Of a stretch of 64,000 nt of DNA, positions 1 to 11,963 are shown in pieces. The stretch's first letter is position 1, and each line of letters starts with the position of its first letter. The translations under genes were made by a program, and so were the position numbers. The stretch covers positions 1,116,001-1,180,000 of the forward strand of contig WFMF01000011.1 in NCBI GenBank assembly GCA_011033025.1, read 5' to 3'. The DNA is from Beroe forskalii (taxonomy: Eukaryota > Ctenophora > Nuda > Beroida > Beroidae). The notes below the pieces were generated by a model, which saw only the letters and a program-made list of their open reading frames with translations, was not told where the DNA came from and made no database searches.

Positions 1-938
1 AAGCAATAAGTTATGGGCTTCTAAATATAAAATTCAACTGGTCAAAATTTGGACGCATTTTGTACATAAAGTCGGATCGGCGTAAACGTAAAACAAATCT
101 GAAAAGTGAAACAGCGTGTGATAGTTCACACGTGCATTGCAATAGCGCGCGTAAGAATTCATTCCGCGCACGTGAACAATAATTCAGTTTGGGGCCAATA
201 TTTTGCGTTTCGTAGCTCATACGAGCCACAGTGACATGGTTGTATCTTCCTCATCTTTCATCGAATCGCGATGAAACTTTCAGAAAAGTTTCCAATGCTC
301 ATTAAATGGTGATTGAAAATAGAAAATATTCGAAATTTAATTGATTGAAAAAGTCGACATTGGATTCATGTAAGATTCTGCAAAAAATTACAAGACTATT
401 TCTGGGAGTGGAAATTTTTGGATTATCGCAAAAGGGAGTGGCATTTTTACATCCACCTGGTCATTAGTTGAAATGTTCTAAACTAACTTCAAGTTCAACA
501 CCCCGTCATTAGAGAGTGTCACAACTTCACTATTTCAATTTGTACTATTTCAATTTGTACTTTAGCAAACGATCGGTTACCATTTCTCAATAAATCGGCT
601 TTCAGTTTCGGTTGGCTAAAAAGCCTGGTTCGGTTATCCTGTCGTTTCCTATTTGTACTGGATGTTTACTTACTAAGGCACCTGACTACGAATATGCATG
701 GGAACATTTGGAAAAATAAACGGTCATGAAATTGCAGTCAAACAGTTACCCTACAATTCAATATCCATTTCAGAGTGTACCGAATTTTTGGACTCAGTTG
801 GCTCAAACTTTTGTAAAAAATTTGCGCCAAATGGGCCCAAAATGTTTTGGAGAACCGAGAACTAAATTAGAAAATCCGAGTATCGTCGGAATTTCCCCTT
901 CCAAGCCCTGCAAAAAGGAGTATACAAAAATATAATTC
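1..938. other. AT-rich DNA without recognised gene
   Basis: I see no domain-bearing reading frame, RNA gene or clear repeat here. The open frames are short and read like chance frames. Confidence 0.5.
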
Positions 939-1196
939 TAGGGCCGGGCCATCCATAAAGGACTCAATGGATCCATTGGACTCAATGGAATAATCCATTG
1001 GCCATCAGTTTCATTTTTCAATGAACCATTTTTACCAATGGATCCATTAAATGAATGGATCCATTTTATTATTGGATCTCGTGGAAAAATGGATCCACGT
1101 CGAAAAATGGTCAGAATTCTAAAAGTCTTAACTTCTAAATAATCTACTATTTTCTAATTACGAGAATTAGATCCAACATTTTGACATGTGGATCAT
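939..1196. repeat. Cluster of ATCCATTG-type motifs
   Basis: The words GGATCCATTG, ACTCAATGGA and their inverses recur many times in 250 bases, making a loose, partly palindromic repeat cluster. It opens with TAGGGCCGGGCC, which resembles a hAT-type terminus, but I found no matching inverted end. It grades into the minisatellite that follows. Confidence 0.45.
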
Positions 1197-2230
1197 TTGA
1201 CTCAGGATCATTTGACACCAGTCTGAGTATCCATTGGACTCAAGTATCACTGACACCAGTCTGACGTATCCATTGACACCAGTTTTCTTTCTTTTTTACT
1301 CGACGGATCCGTTGACACAATGGATCACGACCAATTTAATTTTAATAATTTGACACCATAGTCTGACGTATCACTGACATTTTCACGTTTGGATTAGATG
1401 CAATACATCACTGACATCAGTCTGAGTCTTCCGTATCAGTATCACTATCACCAGTCTGACGTATCACTGACATCAGTCTGACTCTGACGCATCACTGACA
1501 CCAGTCTAATGTATCACTGACATCAGCCTGATGTATCACTGACATCAGTCTGACGTATCACTGACATCAGTCTGACGTATCACTGACATCAGTCTGACGT
1601 ATCACTGACATCAGTCTGAGTCTGACGTATCATTGACACAAGTCTGCCTTATCACTGACACCAGTCTGACGTATCACTGATACCAGTATGACGTATCACT
1701 AATACTAGTCTGACGTATCACTGACACCAGTCTGACGTATCACTGACACCAGTCTGCGTATCACTGAAACCAGTCTGACGTATCACTGACACCAGTCTGA
1801 TGTAACACTGACAGTGACATCAGTCTAACGAATCACTGACACCATTCTGACGTATCACTGACACCAGTCTGACGTATCACTGACAGTTGACAGTGACACC
1901 AGTCTGATGTAACACTGACAGTGACATCAGTCTAACGTATCACTGACACCAGTCTGCGTATCACTGACACCAGTCTGACGTATCACTGGCACCAGTCTGA
2001 CGTATCACTGACACCAGTCTGACGTATCACTGACACCAGTCTGACGTATCACTGACACCAGTCTACAATAATGACACCAGTCTGACGTATCACTGGCACC
2101 AGTCTTACGTATCACTGACACCAGTCTTACGTATCACTGACACCAGTCTTACGTATCACTGAAACCAGTCTTACGTATCACTGAAACCAGTCTACAGTAG
2201 TACTTCTGGCGTATCACTGACACCACTTTA
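1197..2230. repeat. 22-bp minisatellite (CACCAGTCTGACGTATCACT core)
   Basis: About 1 kb of tandem units with a 22-bp period. The shared core is CACCAGTCTGACGTATCACT, with variants such as CATCAGTCTGAG and CAGTCTTACG. The 5' part is more degenerate, and some units carry short insertions (for example CTGACAGTGACAT). No exon is recognised at either edge. Confidence 0.9.
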
Positions 2231-3065
2231 CTTCGCGAGACCAATGCAACAGCCAACTTGAACTATTAAACCAATTGACTATTGAATTACTCTCGCGGAT
2301 GAAATTTGAAATTCAATTTCATTTCACGAGTATGAACTCCCCCCCCCCAAATTCTCAGATTTTATTCTCAACGGATCATTTGAGCAAATCCTCGATAGAC
2401 GAACCCCTACATAAAAGTCAAATAATGAAACATGTTTTCAGCATGATAAAATTTGAATTATTTTACAGGGTTTTACAAAATATACATACAAAACGCTGTT
2501 CTGAACGTGAAATTCCCATACGGTACTCTTTGAAATTCTCTCAGTTTTGCACATACGTACGTGTTGCAAGAAGAAAATGTCAGAGATTTGCTGCAAAAAT
2601 GAACATCAACCCAACTTTCTATCTTCAAACTTTTATAACAATTTGAATCTTGAGTTGGTCGAAATTTCAAAAACCTTGCCGACAACAGTTTATCTCATGG
2701 CATTTGCAAAACTTTTGTACAAGTACCAAAGAAAAAAACGGCATTTGCACGAAATTGCTACCTCAACTGTTTTGAAACAAAATTCGCAAAAATATGGTTG
2801 GAATAAGTAATTAACCAACTCTCAATAAACGTTTCGAGTCTTTTATTCCACTTAATACTTTCACAATTACCCAATAATTAATACATGGAACCGCTGGTCA
2901 AATAATTGTTTAACTAATAACTATCACGAAGTCCCTTTCGCGATGTATGCCGAACCGCGGCTGCGTCAGCAGGCCTGGGATCACCAAGCATTCGTCTGAA
3001 ATAACGCAATATTCGTCCCATTGTTCTGATTCCAAGGTATATCTGTGATCGAGGGAGGGGTGTTT
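2231..3065. other. Intergenic DNA downstream of CRIPT
   Basis: Mostly AT-rich, with no supported gene. Bases 2935-3045 are a GC-richer island (GAACCGCGGCTGCG). The stretch just below 3066 should include the CRIPT 3' untranslated region. Confidence 0.4.
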
Positions 3066-3445
3066 TCAAGTGCTGGACATCTTGTAATTCTTGGTTGACA
3101 TGAGCGTTTTACCGCACATGCAACAGATGCTTTTCTTGTACGCACACGCTGAAAGAAGATGTGTTCATGTTGAGGGTAGAATACTTAACTGGTCAGAGAA
3201 AAGCATGTTGAGAATCATGAAGATGGACCTCCGGAGGGTCGAAAGGCCCCCGCTTTATTCTAGCAAATATTAGCAAAAACGATGAATCTAAACTCTACCT
3301 TGACAATAGTGAGCTTTAGGGTGGTGTGTAGCAACTCGGCAGATCCGGCACATCTTGAAGTTAGCCTTCGTTGGATCAAATCTGTTCCCCTTGGCTCGGG
3401 TCAGGAATTTGTTCTCGGTCAACTTCTGTTTGCCCGTTTCAGACG
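3066..3445 (-). CDS. CRIPT: CRIPT, last two exons (partial gene)
   Basis: Cysteine-rich PDZ-binding protein, a small zinc-binding protein conserved in eukaryotes; in animals it is known as a PSD-95 PDZ3 ligand and is linked to the minor spliceosome. Two minus-strand exons are seen. Exon 3299-3445 lies between acceptor TTTCAG and donor AAG/GTAGAG and encodes SETGKQKLTENKFLT, then CRICRVATHHPKAHYCQ. Exon 3066-3148, after acceptor TCTTTCAG, encodes CAYKKSICCMCGK and ends with STKNYKMSST and TGA. Phases join as CAA-G/CG, giving YCQACAYKK. The CxxC pairs and the order KLxENK, RFDP, CRIC, HYCQ, CAYKK, CxMCGK match the family along its length. Family members usually end in a PDZ ligand such as QTSV; here the end is MSST. 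The first exon or exons, with the N-terminal CxxC, were not found upstream. Confidence 0.9.
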
Positions 3446-4569
3446 CTGAAATATACGTTAAATCAGACAGAATCACAATATGTACGGTCGTGCGCGGCGT
3501 AAAATAATGTGAGCTATTTTAAAATTTTCACGCACACAAGGTAAAAATCGTGCTAGTACATTGGGTGTATCTGCAAAATTGTCCCATTTTATATGCTGCG
3601 TTGGAAAAACACGACATGGCTTCTTTTATCGTTGAATTGCTTTGCACAAAGAGGACAGAATTAAGGCTGGCGGGACTTCATTTCATCTTCCATGGCCATT
3701 GAAAGAAGTTTATCAATGCTAAGAGAATTGGACCGATAATTCAGGTGTAAGGAGTGTTGGCAAGGCCGTAGATGGGAAGTAAGCAGTGAAACACGTACAT
3801 GAATTTCAAATATGTAAGAATTGAACCATCTCTCGATCTGGACAATCAATGTAGACAGCATCATTAATAATGTATAGAATATCTGACACTACATTCTACA
3901 CCTAGAATACATCCCCTTAAGAGAATATTGTATCGAAATTATGCAAATTTTAAGGGCAGTTTTGTGGAGAAATGCGAATTTGGTCATGATCAGTTGGCAC
4001 GAATCATACTTGAGCCTCTAGATTTGATAATAATCAGTCAGCAATGATCAGAGATAGAAGTAGGGTCGATTTCATTTCTTTTGAATTTGAGGACGCAGGT
4101 TTTTGGGATGTAAAATGGTGAAATAGTAGCATCAAATAACATACATTTGCGTTACCGTTCCTAGGTAACAGTTCAATCAGTGTTGAAGAGTGTTTCAGTA
4201 AATACCGGTTTTTCAAATGGTAGAAATGTTTTTCCTAAATTCGAGGGGAAAATTGAGAGAAATCATCGATAATTCTGTCAAATTTCTTGATAATTGGCAA
4301 CTTTGTAATCCCACGCCATTTCATTTTTCATGGCTAAAAAGGATTCGTACATCGATACGTCTGTAGGTTAATCAATGATTTTGGTCCAATTTGTTGACCG
4401 GCTGTATACATTATACATTTTTGTATAAACTATACATTGTATACATTTCAAAACACTCTCACCGAACACAAATGAAAATGAAATATAATAGGTTCGAACT
4501 ATACATTATAAACATTTAACAAAAACAATCTTCATAGTTGTCGCGTAATATGTATCTCCTTTCTCTTAC

Positions 4570-4680
4570 TTTAGAATTCTTCCAGTTTTCCCATAGCACA
4601 TCGTGATCTGACCAATCGCAGCGCATGATTGGCGTGATACTGCAATCTGATTGGTTGAGCGTGAAGGGCTGTGAGTAACT
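4570..4680. repeat. CCAAT-type foldback element
   Basis: A palindromic segment with a CTGACCAATCGC arm and a CTGATTGGTTGAGCG arm around a GCATGATTGGCG centre. It belongs to a family of roughly 100-140 bp elements in this window sharing opposed CCAATCAG and CTGATTGG boxes. Confidence 0.5.
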
Positions 4681-5081
4681 AGAAATCTCCGGATGCCTAG
4701 TGGTAGATTTAGCGCTAAATAAGGGGATAAATTTGGCGATTGCATATCCTTCAACGAAAGTTTGAATTCCGGATGAATTCTTCCTTGAGATGGTTAGCAG
4801 TTTCAACGGTTTCAAACCCCATAACCCTTACGATTAAATTCTGCATTAACCCACCCAAAAATGCGTATGAAATTAATTCATTAAGGTGAAGGAAGTCAAA
4901 TCAAAATTAACAAAATCAAGGAAATAATAGCCACGTCAACATGACGCCAGAACACAGCATATTGTTCGTGAATGGAGACTAGCAAAGACTTTATTTATAC
5001 CATAAAATGCACATAAAATTCATTAACCCAAAACAGTATGAATTGTTATTTATATGATTCAATCAAAAACAATCAACTAAG

Positions 5082-5333
5082 ATGGACAAAATTGAGAGTA
5101 TGGGGTCTGAAATTTCCGCAACTGACTCCTTCGTAAAAAGGAACATCAAAGAAAGAAAAAAAAATGACTTAAGACTACACAAGTTAAAGAATTATTTCGG
5201 CAATACCGGAGAGTTTCCAAAGTATGACGTATTTAGTTCAGTTATTACGGTCCCAAAAGAAAGAGAATTATTATATCAACAAAATAAGACCGGTTTAGGA
5301 CTCTCGTCTCTGCATCAGCTAACTCTAGCTTAA
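5082..5333 (+). CDS. Possible small ORF, function unknown
   Basis: An ATG-started frame of 83 codons, lysine-rich at first (residues about 18-36) and ending LSSLHQLTLA. I recognise no domain, signal peptide or membrane segment. No splice site or partner exon supports it, and the surrounding DNA is ordinary AT-rich sequence. It could be a chance frame; listed because it is ATG-started and not repeat-derived. Confidence 0.15.
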   Translation: MDKIESMGSEISATDSFVKRNIKERKKNDLRLHKLKNYFGNTGEFPKYDVFSSVITVPKERELLYQQNKTGLGLSSLHQLTLA

Positions 5334-5644
5334 AATTACATTGACATAGATTTTAGCAGCTAGTTTGGCTTAATTTCACTTTTGCCATGAACTAAGTTGC
5401 AATATATGTATTTAGCTAGAGCTCACGATTTGTTTGAGTCCAGGAGCTCCCAAGAAGTTTTAGTACTCTGACACCAATATGCAATATACTTCCCGAACAT
5501 TAAGAAAGAAAACCTGAAGAATATACTATCATAATTATTGTTAATTTAATCTCAATTAATAAGATTTACCTCAGTTTTAACCCCTTCTATTTCCAACGCA
5601 TGCCACGCACAGAGATGAATTAGCCGCTAACATCAGCAGCGTAT

Positions 5645-5757
5645 TGCCTATCTATTACCCCGTAGGATCGCGAAATCGTCCTAAAATCGATCAATCAGCA
5701 CCCGAATTTACGACCAACACGTGCGTTGATTGGTCAATGTATCAAATAAAGTGGGTT
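5645..5757. repeat. CCAAT-type foldback element
   Basis: An inverted pair with a GATCAATCAGCACC arm and a GTGCGTTGATTGGTCAATG arm, preceded by CGCGAAATCGTCC. Same layout as the elements near 6894 and 8150. Confidence 0.5.
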
Positions 5758-6893
5758 TGCTTTAATACACCGTATAATTTGCATCATTTTTGCTGATACT
5801 GTGCGCAGCATGTATTAGAATACTCAAATCACAACCCATGCAACAATAATTCTGTCGGCAATTTCTCCACAAGTTCTCTCAATCAACTGTTTTGCGCTTG
5901 TATATAGTTCTAATTCAAAATGCCTTACGAGACATATTCATGAAGAGCGAAATCTGAGGATTTTACGAAACAATCCTTGTATTTTGAACCCAAGGTAAAA
6001 TTTCAATATGACGTCATCATCATACGATAACGTGGGTAATATTGGTATGAATACCCATATTTTCGAACACCCAGAATTTCGATCCAAAGAATTAGTTCCA
6101 AATAAATATGTCTCGTAAGGTATTTTGCGCTGGCATAGTTCAAAATCAAAATGTATAAAGATGGTACAAATTTAATAACATTATTATGCAAAAGATAAAA
6201 CTTTTGGGTTTTGGGGTGCATAATAATAATATCAAAGCATACTTTGAGTAAGTATGTTGGAAACTTTGAAATATGAAAAATGAAAAAAAAACAATGATAA
6301 ATTTGAAGCATATTATATATTGCAATTGGTAATCAATTAATTTTGAGAATAATTTGGCATTAAATCTAATTATTTCTAAATTATATCAGAAAATAAAGTC
6401 AAGTCGAACATAAGTACGTAGATGCTACACTATGGGTTTTCGTCCCTTAGGGACGCATTAACTAACAGCTTTACCAGACCTTGAAAATATAATGGTGCAT
6501 TATGAATCGGTAGGCCTAAAATTACCGACAAGGTATATTATTTAGTGATAATTTTGTTATGGATTATTCTACTAACTTAATTTTATCAGCCCATAAACAG
6601 AGAGACCGTTGGCGTTAATCTGGGTTTTTAGTGGGTGTCAGCCCCACAGCATGGGTCTCAAACCACGCGTTTCACTTTGTTGAATATGATATTCGATGAT
6701 GGATATATTTGGAATTTTCGTGTACTGCCGATAAACAATGCACCAAGATCAGCAACAACAGATATTGAAACCCAAATCATATGAGATACTTGGATTGTAG
6801 GTAAGAATATTTAGTTAGCAGGCTATCCGTGCACGAATCATAGACGACGAAACGCACTATTTTAATTTAAGGAGGCGTATTAACTTACGTATT

Positions 6894-6996
6894 GTATTCC
6901 GAAATCGTCGTGACATATTGACCAATCAGCGCGCGAGTTGACTATCAACTAACGCCCTGATTGGTTAATGACTTAGTGTCACGACAATTTCGTATC
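6894..6996. repeat. CCAAT-type foldback element, best preserved
   Basis: A nearly complete palindrome: CGAAATCGTCGTGACAT, then TTGACCAATCAGCGCGCG, then a short centre, then CCCTGATTGGTTAATGAC, then GTGTCACGACAATTTCG. No reading frame. It looks like a small non-autonomous foldback or MITE. Confidence 0.65.
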
Positions 6997-8458
6997 CTAC
7001 GGATATAAGCTAAAACGCCGCCGCAAAAGATAATGCATTTCAACCGCCGATCATTCGTACACGAACTAAGTATATTATGATGGTTTTAGGGGCGAATCGT
7101 ATTGCAATGTATCAATATCATATTAATAATCGTATCAAAACTATTTAAAATTTAAAAATTTTCATACATATATCGATGTATATCTGTCTGAAAAAAGAAA
7201 AGAAATTCAGAAGATATATATTTGCAAACAGTATTTCAACCCGGTGGATGGTAATTTCCAAATATTAGGGACTTTTCAAGAGATCATCCGCAAAACAAAC
7301 TTCACTTCAATTATATATCAAGTATTATAACCCATCTTGCATTTAAAGTCAATCAGTCAGCATGAAGGTATCCAATCTTGCCATGTATTATTTCACTTTG
7401 ATATTGAACAAAATTGCGTGCAAAATCACTGAAGATTCAACTAGATTCTTTAAATTGTTCGTTCTTAATCCTTGCAATCGAATTGAAAGTAACTTTTCAT
7501 TGCACCCAACTTTTCACGGCAATGTATATCATATAAAAACGATACAAAACACTTTTGTATAAGATGATGGACCATAACCACTATGATCTGAAAATTATCT
7601 GAAGATGATGATTGATCAGCTACAAAAGGGCGTGGCCCATTTTGTTACTGCATCGTTTTCACTTAAAACTTACTCGCATTTAAAAACAATCATTACCCTA
7701 CAGTGGCAATTACGGGGGGGCCGAATTAGTATACATTCTCCCACATGAAGAATTTTGACGACTCCTATTTAGCTCAAAATTTATTCTATAATAGCCGTTT
7801 TTATTTTGTCCGTTCCAAAGCTACAAATTTGGTTAGAAGATGATAGGACAATGCTTTCAAGACCCATTACTTCAAGGAACATACACAATTTATAGTTGCA
7901 TCAGAATTTCAGGCCCACCGGGCCCGCTTATTTGGCAGCCACCAGATCACATGAAATGCTGAAATTTACATAATCCACCGACAGTATTGGTTTAAAGGGC
8001 ACTGTAGAGTATACACTTAAAAGCAGAATGTATCGTGCGCTGAGTCAAGGGAATGGGGGAGGAAGGTGGAACTAGAGAAAACAAGTGATAAATGGGCGGC
8101 TTAAGTGATATTTTTATTATTATCGACAGTCTATTAGCTTAAACCACATTCGTCTTGACATTGACCAATCAGCGCGCGAATTAACGGTCAACTCGTCTGC
8201 ATACACCATCGTGGGATAATAATCACGATATATAATTTGATTTAGAATATATATGGTCAGTGGTCACCAGCACAACTATGAAAAAGGTCACTGATCACAG
8301 TTCTGTATAGAATGCAAGCTAAAACACATATCACAAAATGTAGGCAGGGGTTAGTCAAGGAAATTAACGTATTATATCAATAAGCTCATATCATAGATCT
8401 CCAAACGCAATTTGAAATATATCAATGCTATATACAAAAAATGTTATAATATTTCATT

Positions 8459-8560
8459 GGGCGAAGGGATGAAGCCTAAAAACCTTAAAAACCCTAGGCT
8501 CAAAACTTGCGAACATAGGCTGTATCATAATTCCATTTTTGGGCTTCATCCCCCACTTTA
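8459..8560. repeat. Short inverted-repeat element
   Basis: GGGATGAAGCCTAAAA on the left is answered by TTTTGGGCTTCATCCC on the right about 100 bases away, with a CCTTAAAAACCCTAGGC centre. It probably is a small MITE just downstream of PAN3. Confidence 0.5.
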
Positions 8561-8589
8561 TTCCAGATATCTTCTCTTCAAGATTGCAG

Positions 8590-10356
8590 TTAACTAGCCT
8601 GACCCATCGCTATTTCCTCAAAGCACTTCTCAAAGTTATTCTTAACTTCCTTGTAGGTACAGATTATAACACTTGTAGGGCTGCTAACATGTGGGGCAGT
8701 TAACATGAGTTGTTCTAGGGATCCAGAATCCAGTTTATTCAACGACAGTACAATATGCGGTAAATCCAGCCAGGGCACGCCCCGTTCGTCCGTTTTGTGG
8801 AACAGGAAATTTCTGAAAAGCTTAAGAATGTACCTCTCACTCGTCTCCCCCCACCCAGGGTCCATAAGATGTTCCGGACGGTCAAGGACGGAGTTTATCT
8901 TACACAACACCCGGAATAACCGTCCGTTTTCCAGCTCCTGTCGGAGAACCGTCCGAGTTGTATCGTTTTCAACCCTTAGTCTCTCAATGTGCGTGTAAAA
9001 CCGAGCTCCTATCATGGGCATGAGATCGTTTATTTTCTTAGGTTGCGGCGACTTGTTGAGCAGATGTTGGAGCAACATCCGGACATCACCCGAGTAACTG
9101 GACGATATTACGTCACTGGATTTCGTCAGGTTGGTCTGGTGAATGGCCGACATGGAATTACACGCCAAACACACGACCAACTTACCCAAATCCAGCATAT
9201 CCTCCTGCTGCTGATGTTGGACCAGGAACGGTTTGTTGGGGTCATCCAGCACTGAGCCCATTAACAACTCCATAATCCCCAGACAGTTCAGCCGGAGTCT
9301 GTTGCGACCCGTGATGATTATTTTAGAGGAGTTTATCATTCTGCACGATAGTTTATTGGCGTGTACGCACCTAATTGCAGCGGTCAACTGAATTATGTAG
9401 TTCCAGAGCAGGCTTTCTTCCGGGAAACCCTGCTCCTTCTGGAAATGGAGTTGTTTCAAATTCCGGGCCCCCGGACAGAATTCATACACCACGATAAACG
9501 AATTATCGCCGAATTGTTGCGTCGGAAACGCATCGTAAATACTCACGATATTCGGGTGTTGAATAGCCCGCCATCGCTCCACAATTTTCTTCGTTTCCGA
9601 AGTGTTTATCTGACAGTTTTTGAAGCGTTGGAGAGTATAAACGCACCCATCAACGCTACTGTACGCTCGATAACAAACCGAGGGGTAAGCAAATGTGTGG
9701 GCCGTAGACTGGGGTTCAAGTGTCGTTATTTCGGGTTCAAGTGGGTACAACCCGTAGTACTTGTCTACATCAGGTTGTTTAGCCTCCACAAACAGGGATG
9801 TGATGGACTGCTGGTAGAGCAGTTCTTCATACACATCCCTCTCGGAGGGGTTCTCTGTGGAAGGCTGCTCTAAGTGGGGCGGGGAGGGGATGAAGGAGCG
9901 GGTTGACATTTCCATGCGGGTAGCGGGCAGGTAGTAGTCCATGTGGGGTACGGGTTGTAACCCCCCTCCCCCAGCGTTATGCGAGGTATGCAGCCCGCCT
10001 GGAGCCCCCATGCCCGCTGTGTGGAGCCCTGCTGAGGTATGCAGCGCATTCTGCTGTGGCTGTAACGAGGACGGGATAAAGGGGGGAGCTGAACTGATGT
10101 CCTCGAGTGTGAGATTCCCGAAGGAAGTCTTCAACATGTTGCCGTTCATGAGCACGTCACTGTGTTGCTGGGTGACGTCACTAGATGAAACGTATGCGGA
10201 GGGAGTGGATGAAACGTATGCGGAGGGAGTGGAGGAGGAGATGAGGTGGTGGGAGGAGGAGGAGGGGGCTACGGGGGAGTCGAGATGTTGCAGGGTGCAG
10301 CTACTGCCGTGGATACAGAAGCCGTGTTCGAGGTATTTAGGACATATGGCGGTCAT
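8590..10356 (-). CDS. PAN3: PAN3, PAN2-PAN3 deadenylase regulatory subunit
   Basis: Regulatory subunit of the PAN2-PAN3 poly(A) nuclease, which trims mRNA tails in the cytoplasm. ATG at 10354-10356, 588 codons, one exon. Residues 5-24 form a CCCH zinc finger (C-x8-C-x5-C-x3-H). A PAM2-like motif lies near residues 82-97 (SAPPFIPSSL), expected to bind the MLLE domain of poly(A)-binding protein. The pseudokinase spans about 216-440 (HPNIVSIYDAF, FIVVYEFCPG). A short helical linker precedes the C-terminal knob, about 478-583 (NGRLFRVLCKINSVLDRPE, DPGWGETSERYILKLFRNFL, WLDLPHIVLSLNKLD), which in the family binds PAN2. Two 24-base repeats encode TPSAYVSS twice at residues 43-58. A single exon is odd, since vertebrate PAN3 has many. 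No poly(A) tract marks a retrocopy. A possible 5' UTR acceptor (GATTTCAG/GTG) lies near 10463. Confidence 0.95.
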   Translation of the reverse strand: MTAICPKYLEHGFCIHGSSCTLQHLDSPVAPSSSSHHLISSSTPSAYVSSTPSAYVSSSDVTQQHSDVLMNGNMLKTSFGNLTLEDISSAPPFIPSSLQPQQNALHTSAGLHTAGMGAPGGLHTSHNAGGGGLQPVPHMDYYLPATRMEMSTRSFIPSPPHLEQPSTENPSERDVYEELLYQQSITSLFVEAKQPDVDKYYGLYPLEPEITTLEPQSTAHTFAYPSVCYRAYSSVDGCVYTLQRFKNCQINTSETKKIVERWRAIQHPNIVSIYDAFPTQQFGDNSFIVVYEFCPGARNLKQLHFQKEQGFPEESLLWNYIIQLTAAIRCVHANKLSCRMINSSKIIITGRNRLRLNCLGIMELLMGSVLDDPNKPFLVQHQQQEDMLDLGKLVVCLACNSMSAIHQTNLTKSSDVISSSYSGDVRMLLQHLLNKSPQPKKINDLMPMIGARFYTHIERLRVENDTTRTVLRQELENGRLFRVLCKINSVLDRPEHLMDPGWGETSERYILKLFRNFLFHKTDERGVPWLDLPHIVLSLNKLDSGSLEQLMLTAPHVSSPTSVIICTYKEVKNNFEKCFEEIAMGQAS

Positions 10357-11963
10357 TTTGAGACATTTCCTAAGCAGGGAAGGGGTGGTGGTTAGTACAA
10401 AGGGAGACAGAGAGATGGAGAGAGTGGGGGAATAGGCCGTGTGGCGACATCAAGGGATCACCTGAAATCTGAGAAATCATTAACTGCAATGAATAGCCTG
10501 TAGTAAGGAAAGGTTAATTGTCAGGATTATTTAGCCGTTAATAAGATGCTCCAATTGAAACGACAAACATGACTTTTAGTTCAGCACGTTACTCTGCATT
10601 AACGAAGGTATTTTAACGACTCCCATTTAAGGAAACTAAAAGCATCAAATCTCGGGTTTTGGTAAGTGCTTTTAATTGAGATGGTGCTAATGAGTTTCTC
10701 AAATCTTTGCTTAGCTATGACATCACTGCAAAGAAACGATTTAAGCCTTTGATCGACTTCCTCGTCAACTCGAAGTTCTGAAATTCAAGCGATATAATTT
10801 ATAATTTTGGAATATAGTCTCCAGGCACTTAATCTATCCGTCCTAACCCTTAGAAACAAACAAAAAACGCCCTCAGTCAAACTCTTGCATTAAAAAGGTG
10901 AAACAAGAAATATTGCAAGAGAATGTGACGTTAGGTGGGGAGTAATCAGTCAGTTTCACATAACCTCAGCTTGAATATTTAAATTTGCACTCGGGAAAGG
11001 GGGGTTCGTGAGGCCCCAGCTGGTATGACACTTTATGATAAGCTGCAAATTTGAATACATAGTCAGATTATAAGCGGGTTCAAATGTGAGATAGGTATTC
11101 GAGATACCTTCATGACATTTAAGGATTTCAATCATGAGCAGATAGGATCAGTGTCAACCAGCCCCTGCCTTGACCTAACTTGTTCAAGTGACTGCTGAGC
11201 AGCCTATTGGGTAATGCTGAACAACCTAATACTGTAAATCTGTCAGCAAATTTGGTAGTTATTACAAGAGCACCCATGATGATAACTATATACTTAGTTA
11301 AAATTTTGACCTACCAACTGTGCTCCGAGATCCACTCTTCCATGTGTCAGCTGTAACAGAAACACCTAACTTCTTCTCACCTGCAAGATGATGTTAATTC
11401 AGTGATTGAAATGAAATAGTTCTGATCTTTCAGAGTTTTTCTGTTTAATAGGTCTAGAAGCTACTTATAATTTTTCTGAATGAGTAATAAATGATGGACA
11501 GGAATCTGGATAAAAATTTCCTGTTCATATCTAGTATCAATTGGATTAAATACAATTTTCAGGTTGATATGAAAACTTACATTTATCGCATACCATTTCA
11601 AACAGCTCAGAGTAAGGCTGAAGATCTTGTTCAACTGGTGTTGTTAATTGGCATCACTATCACATGGCTCAGGGAAGAGCAAATATGTAGAAGGCAATTG
11701 AAACCTTCCAGTGAACAATTAAATGAATCCAGGGTACAATTATTGTTTGAGTGAAACTTTAATTCAGGATAAGTATAAAAAGATTTTCAGACAGCTTTTT
11801 TAGATAATTTAATTACAAAGGGGGCCAAAAAGACTCTGTACATAGCAGGATTCGTTTCATAATAGATATTTGGCTTAATGAGTAAAAATCTGTTGATTCA
11901 ATAAATAATAAATAAAACGCTGCAGTAAAACACCTTGATCAATAAATAAAAACCACTGAAAAA
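10357..11963. other. Intergenic DNA between PAN3 and RPL14
   Basis: No gene recognised. It should contain the PAN3 5' UTR and promoter and the RPL14 3' UTR. Bases 10370-10450 are purine-rich. Open frames such as 11491-11754 have no recognisable content. Confidence 0.45.

Larger units (their letters stand above)
3446..8589. other. Gene-poor interval between CRIPT and PAN3
   Basis: About 5 kb of AT-rich DNA without a convincing gene. It should contain the missing 5' exon of CRIPT, which I could not identify. It holds several small foldback elements, listed separately, and one weak reading frame at 5082-5333. Confidence 0.45.

Noticed and set aside
939-960. TAGGGCCGGGCC as the left end of a hAT element
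   Set aside because: No matching inverted end or target duplication was found downstream.
2940-3010. GC-rich block with a GGTTCG word on the minus strand, considered as a tRNA
   Set aside because: No acceptor, D or anticodon stems could be drawn in the right spacing.
8705-10435. Plus-strand frames opposite PAN3
   Set aside because: They are shadows of the PAN3 coding strand, with no motif of their own.
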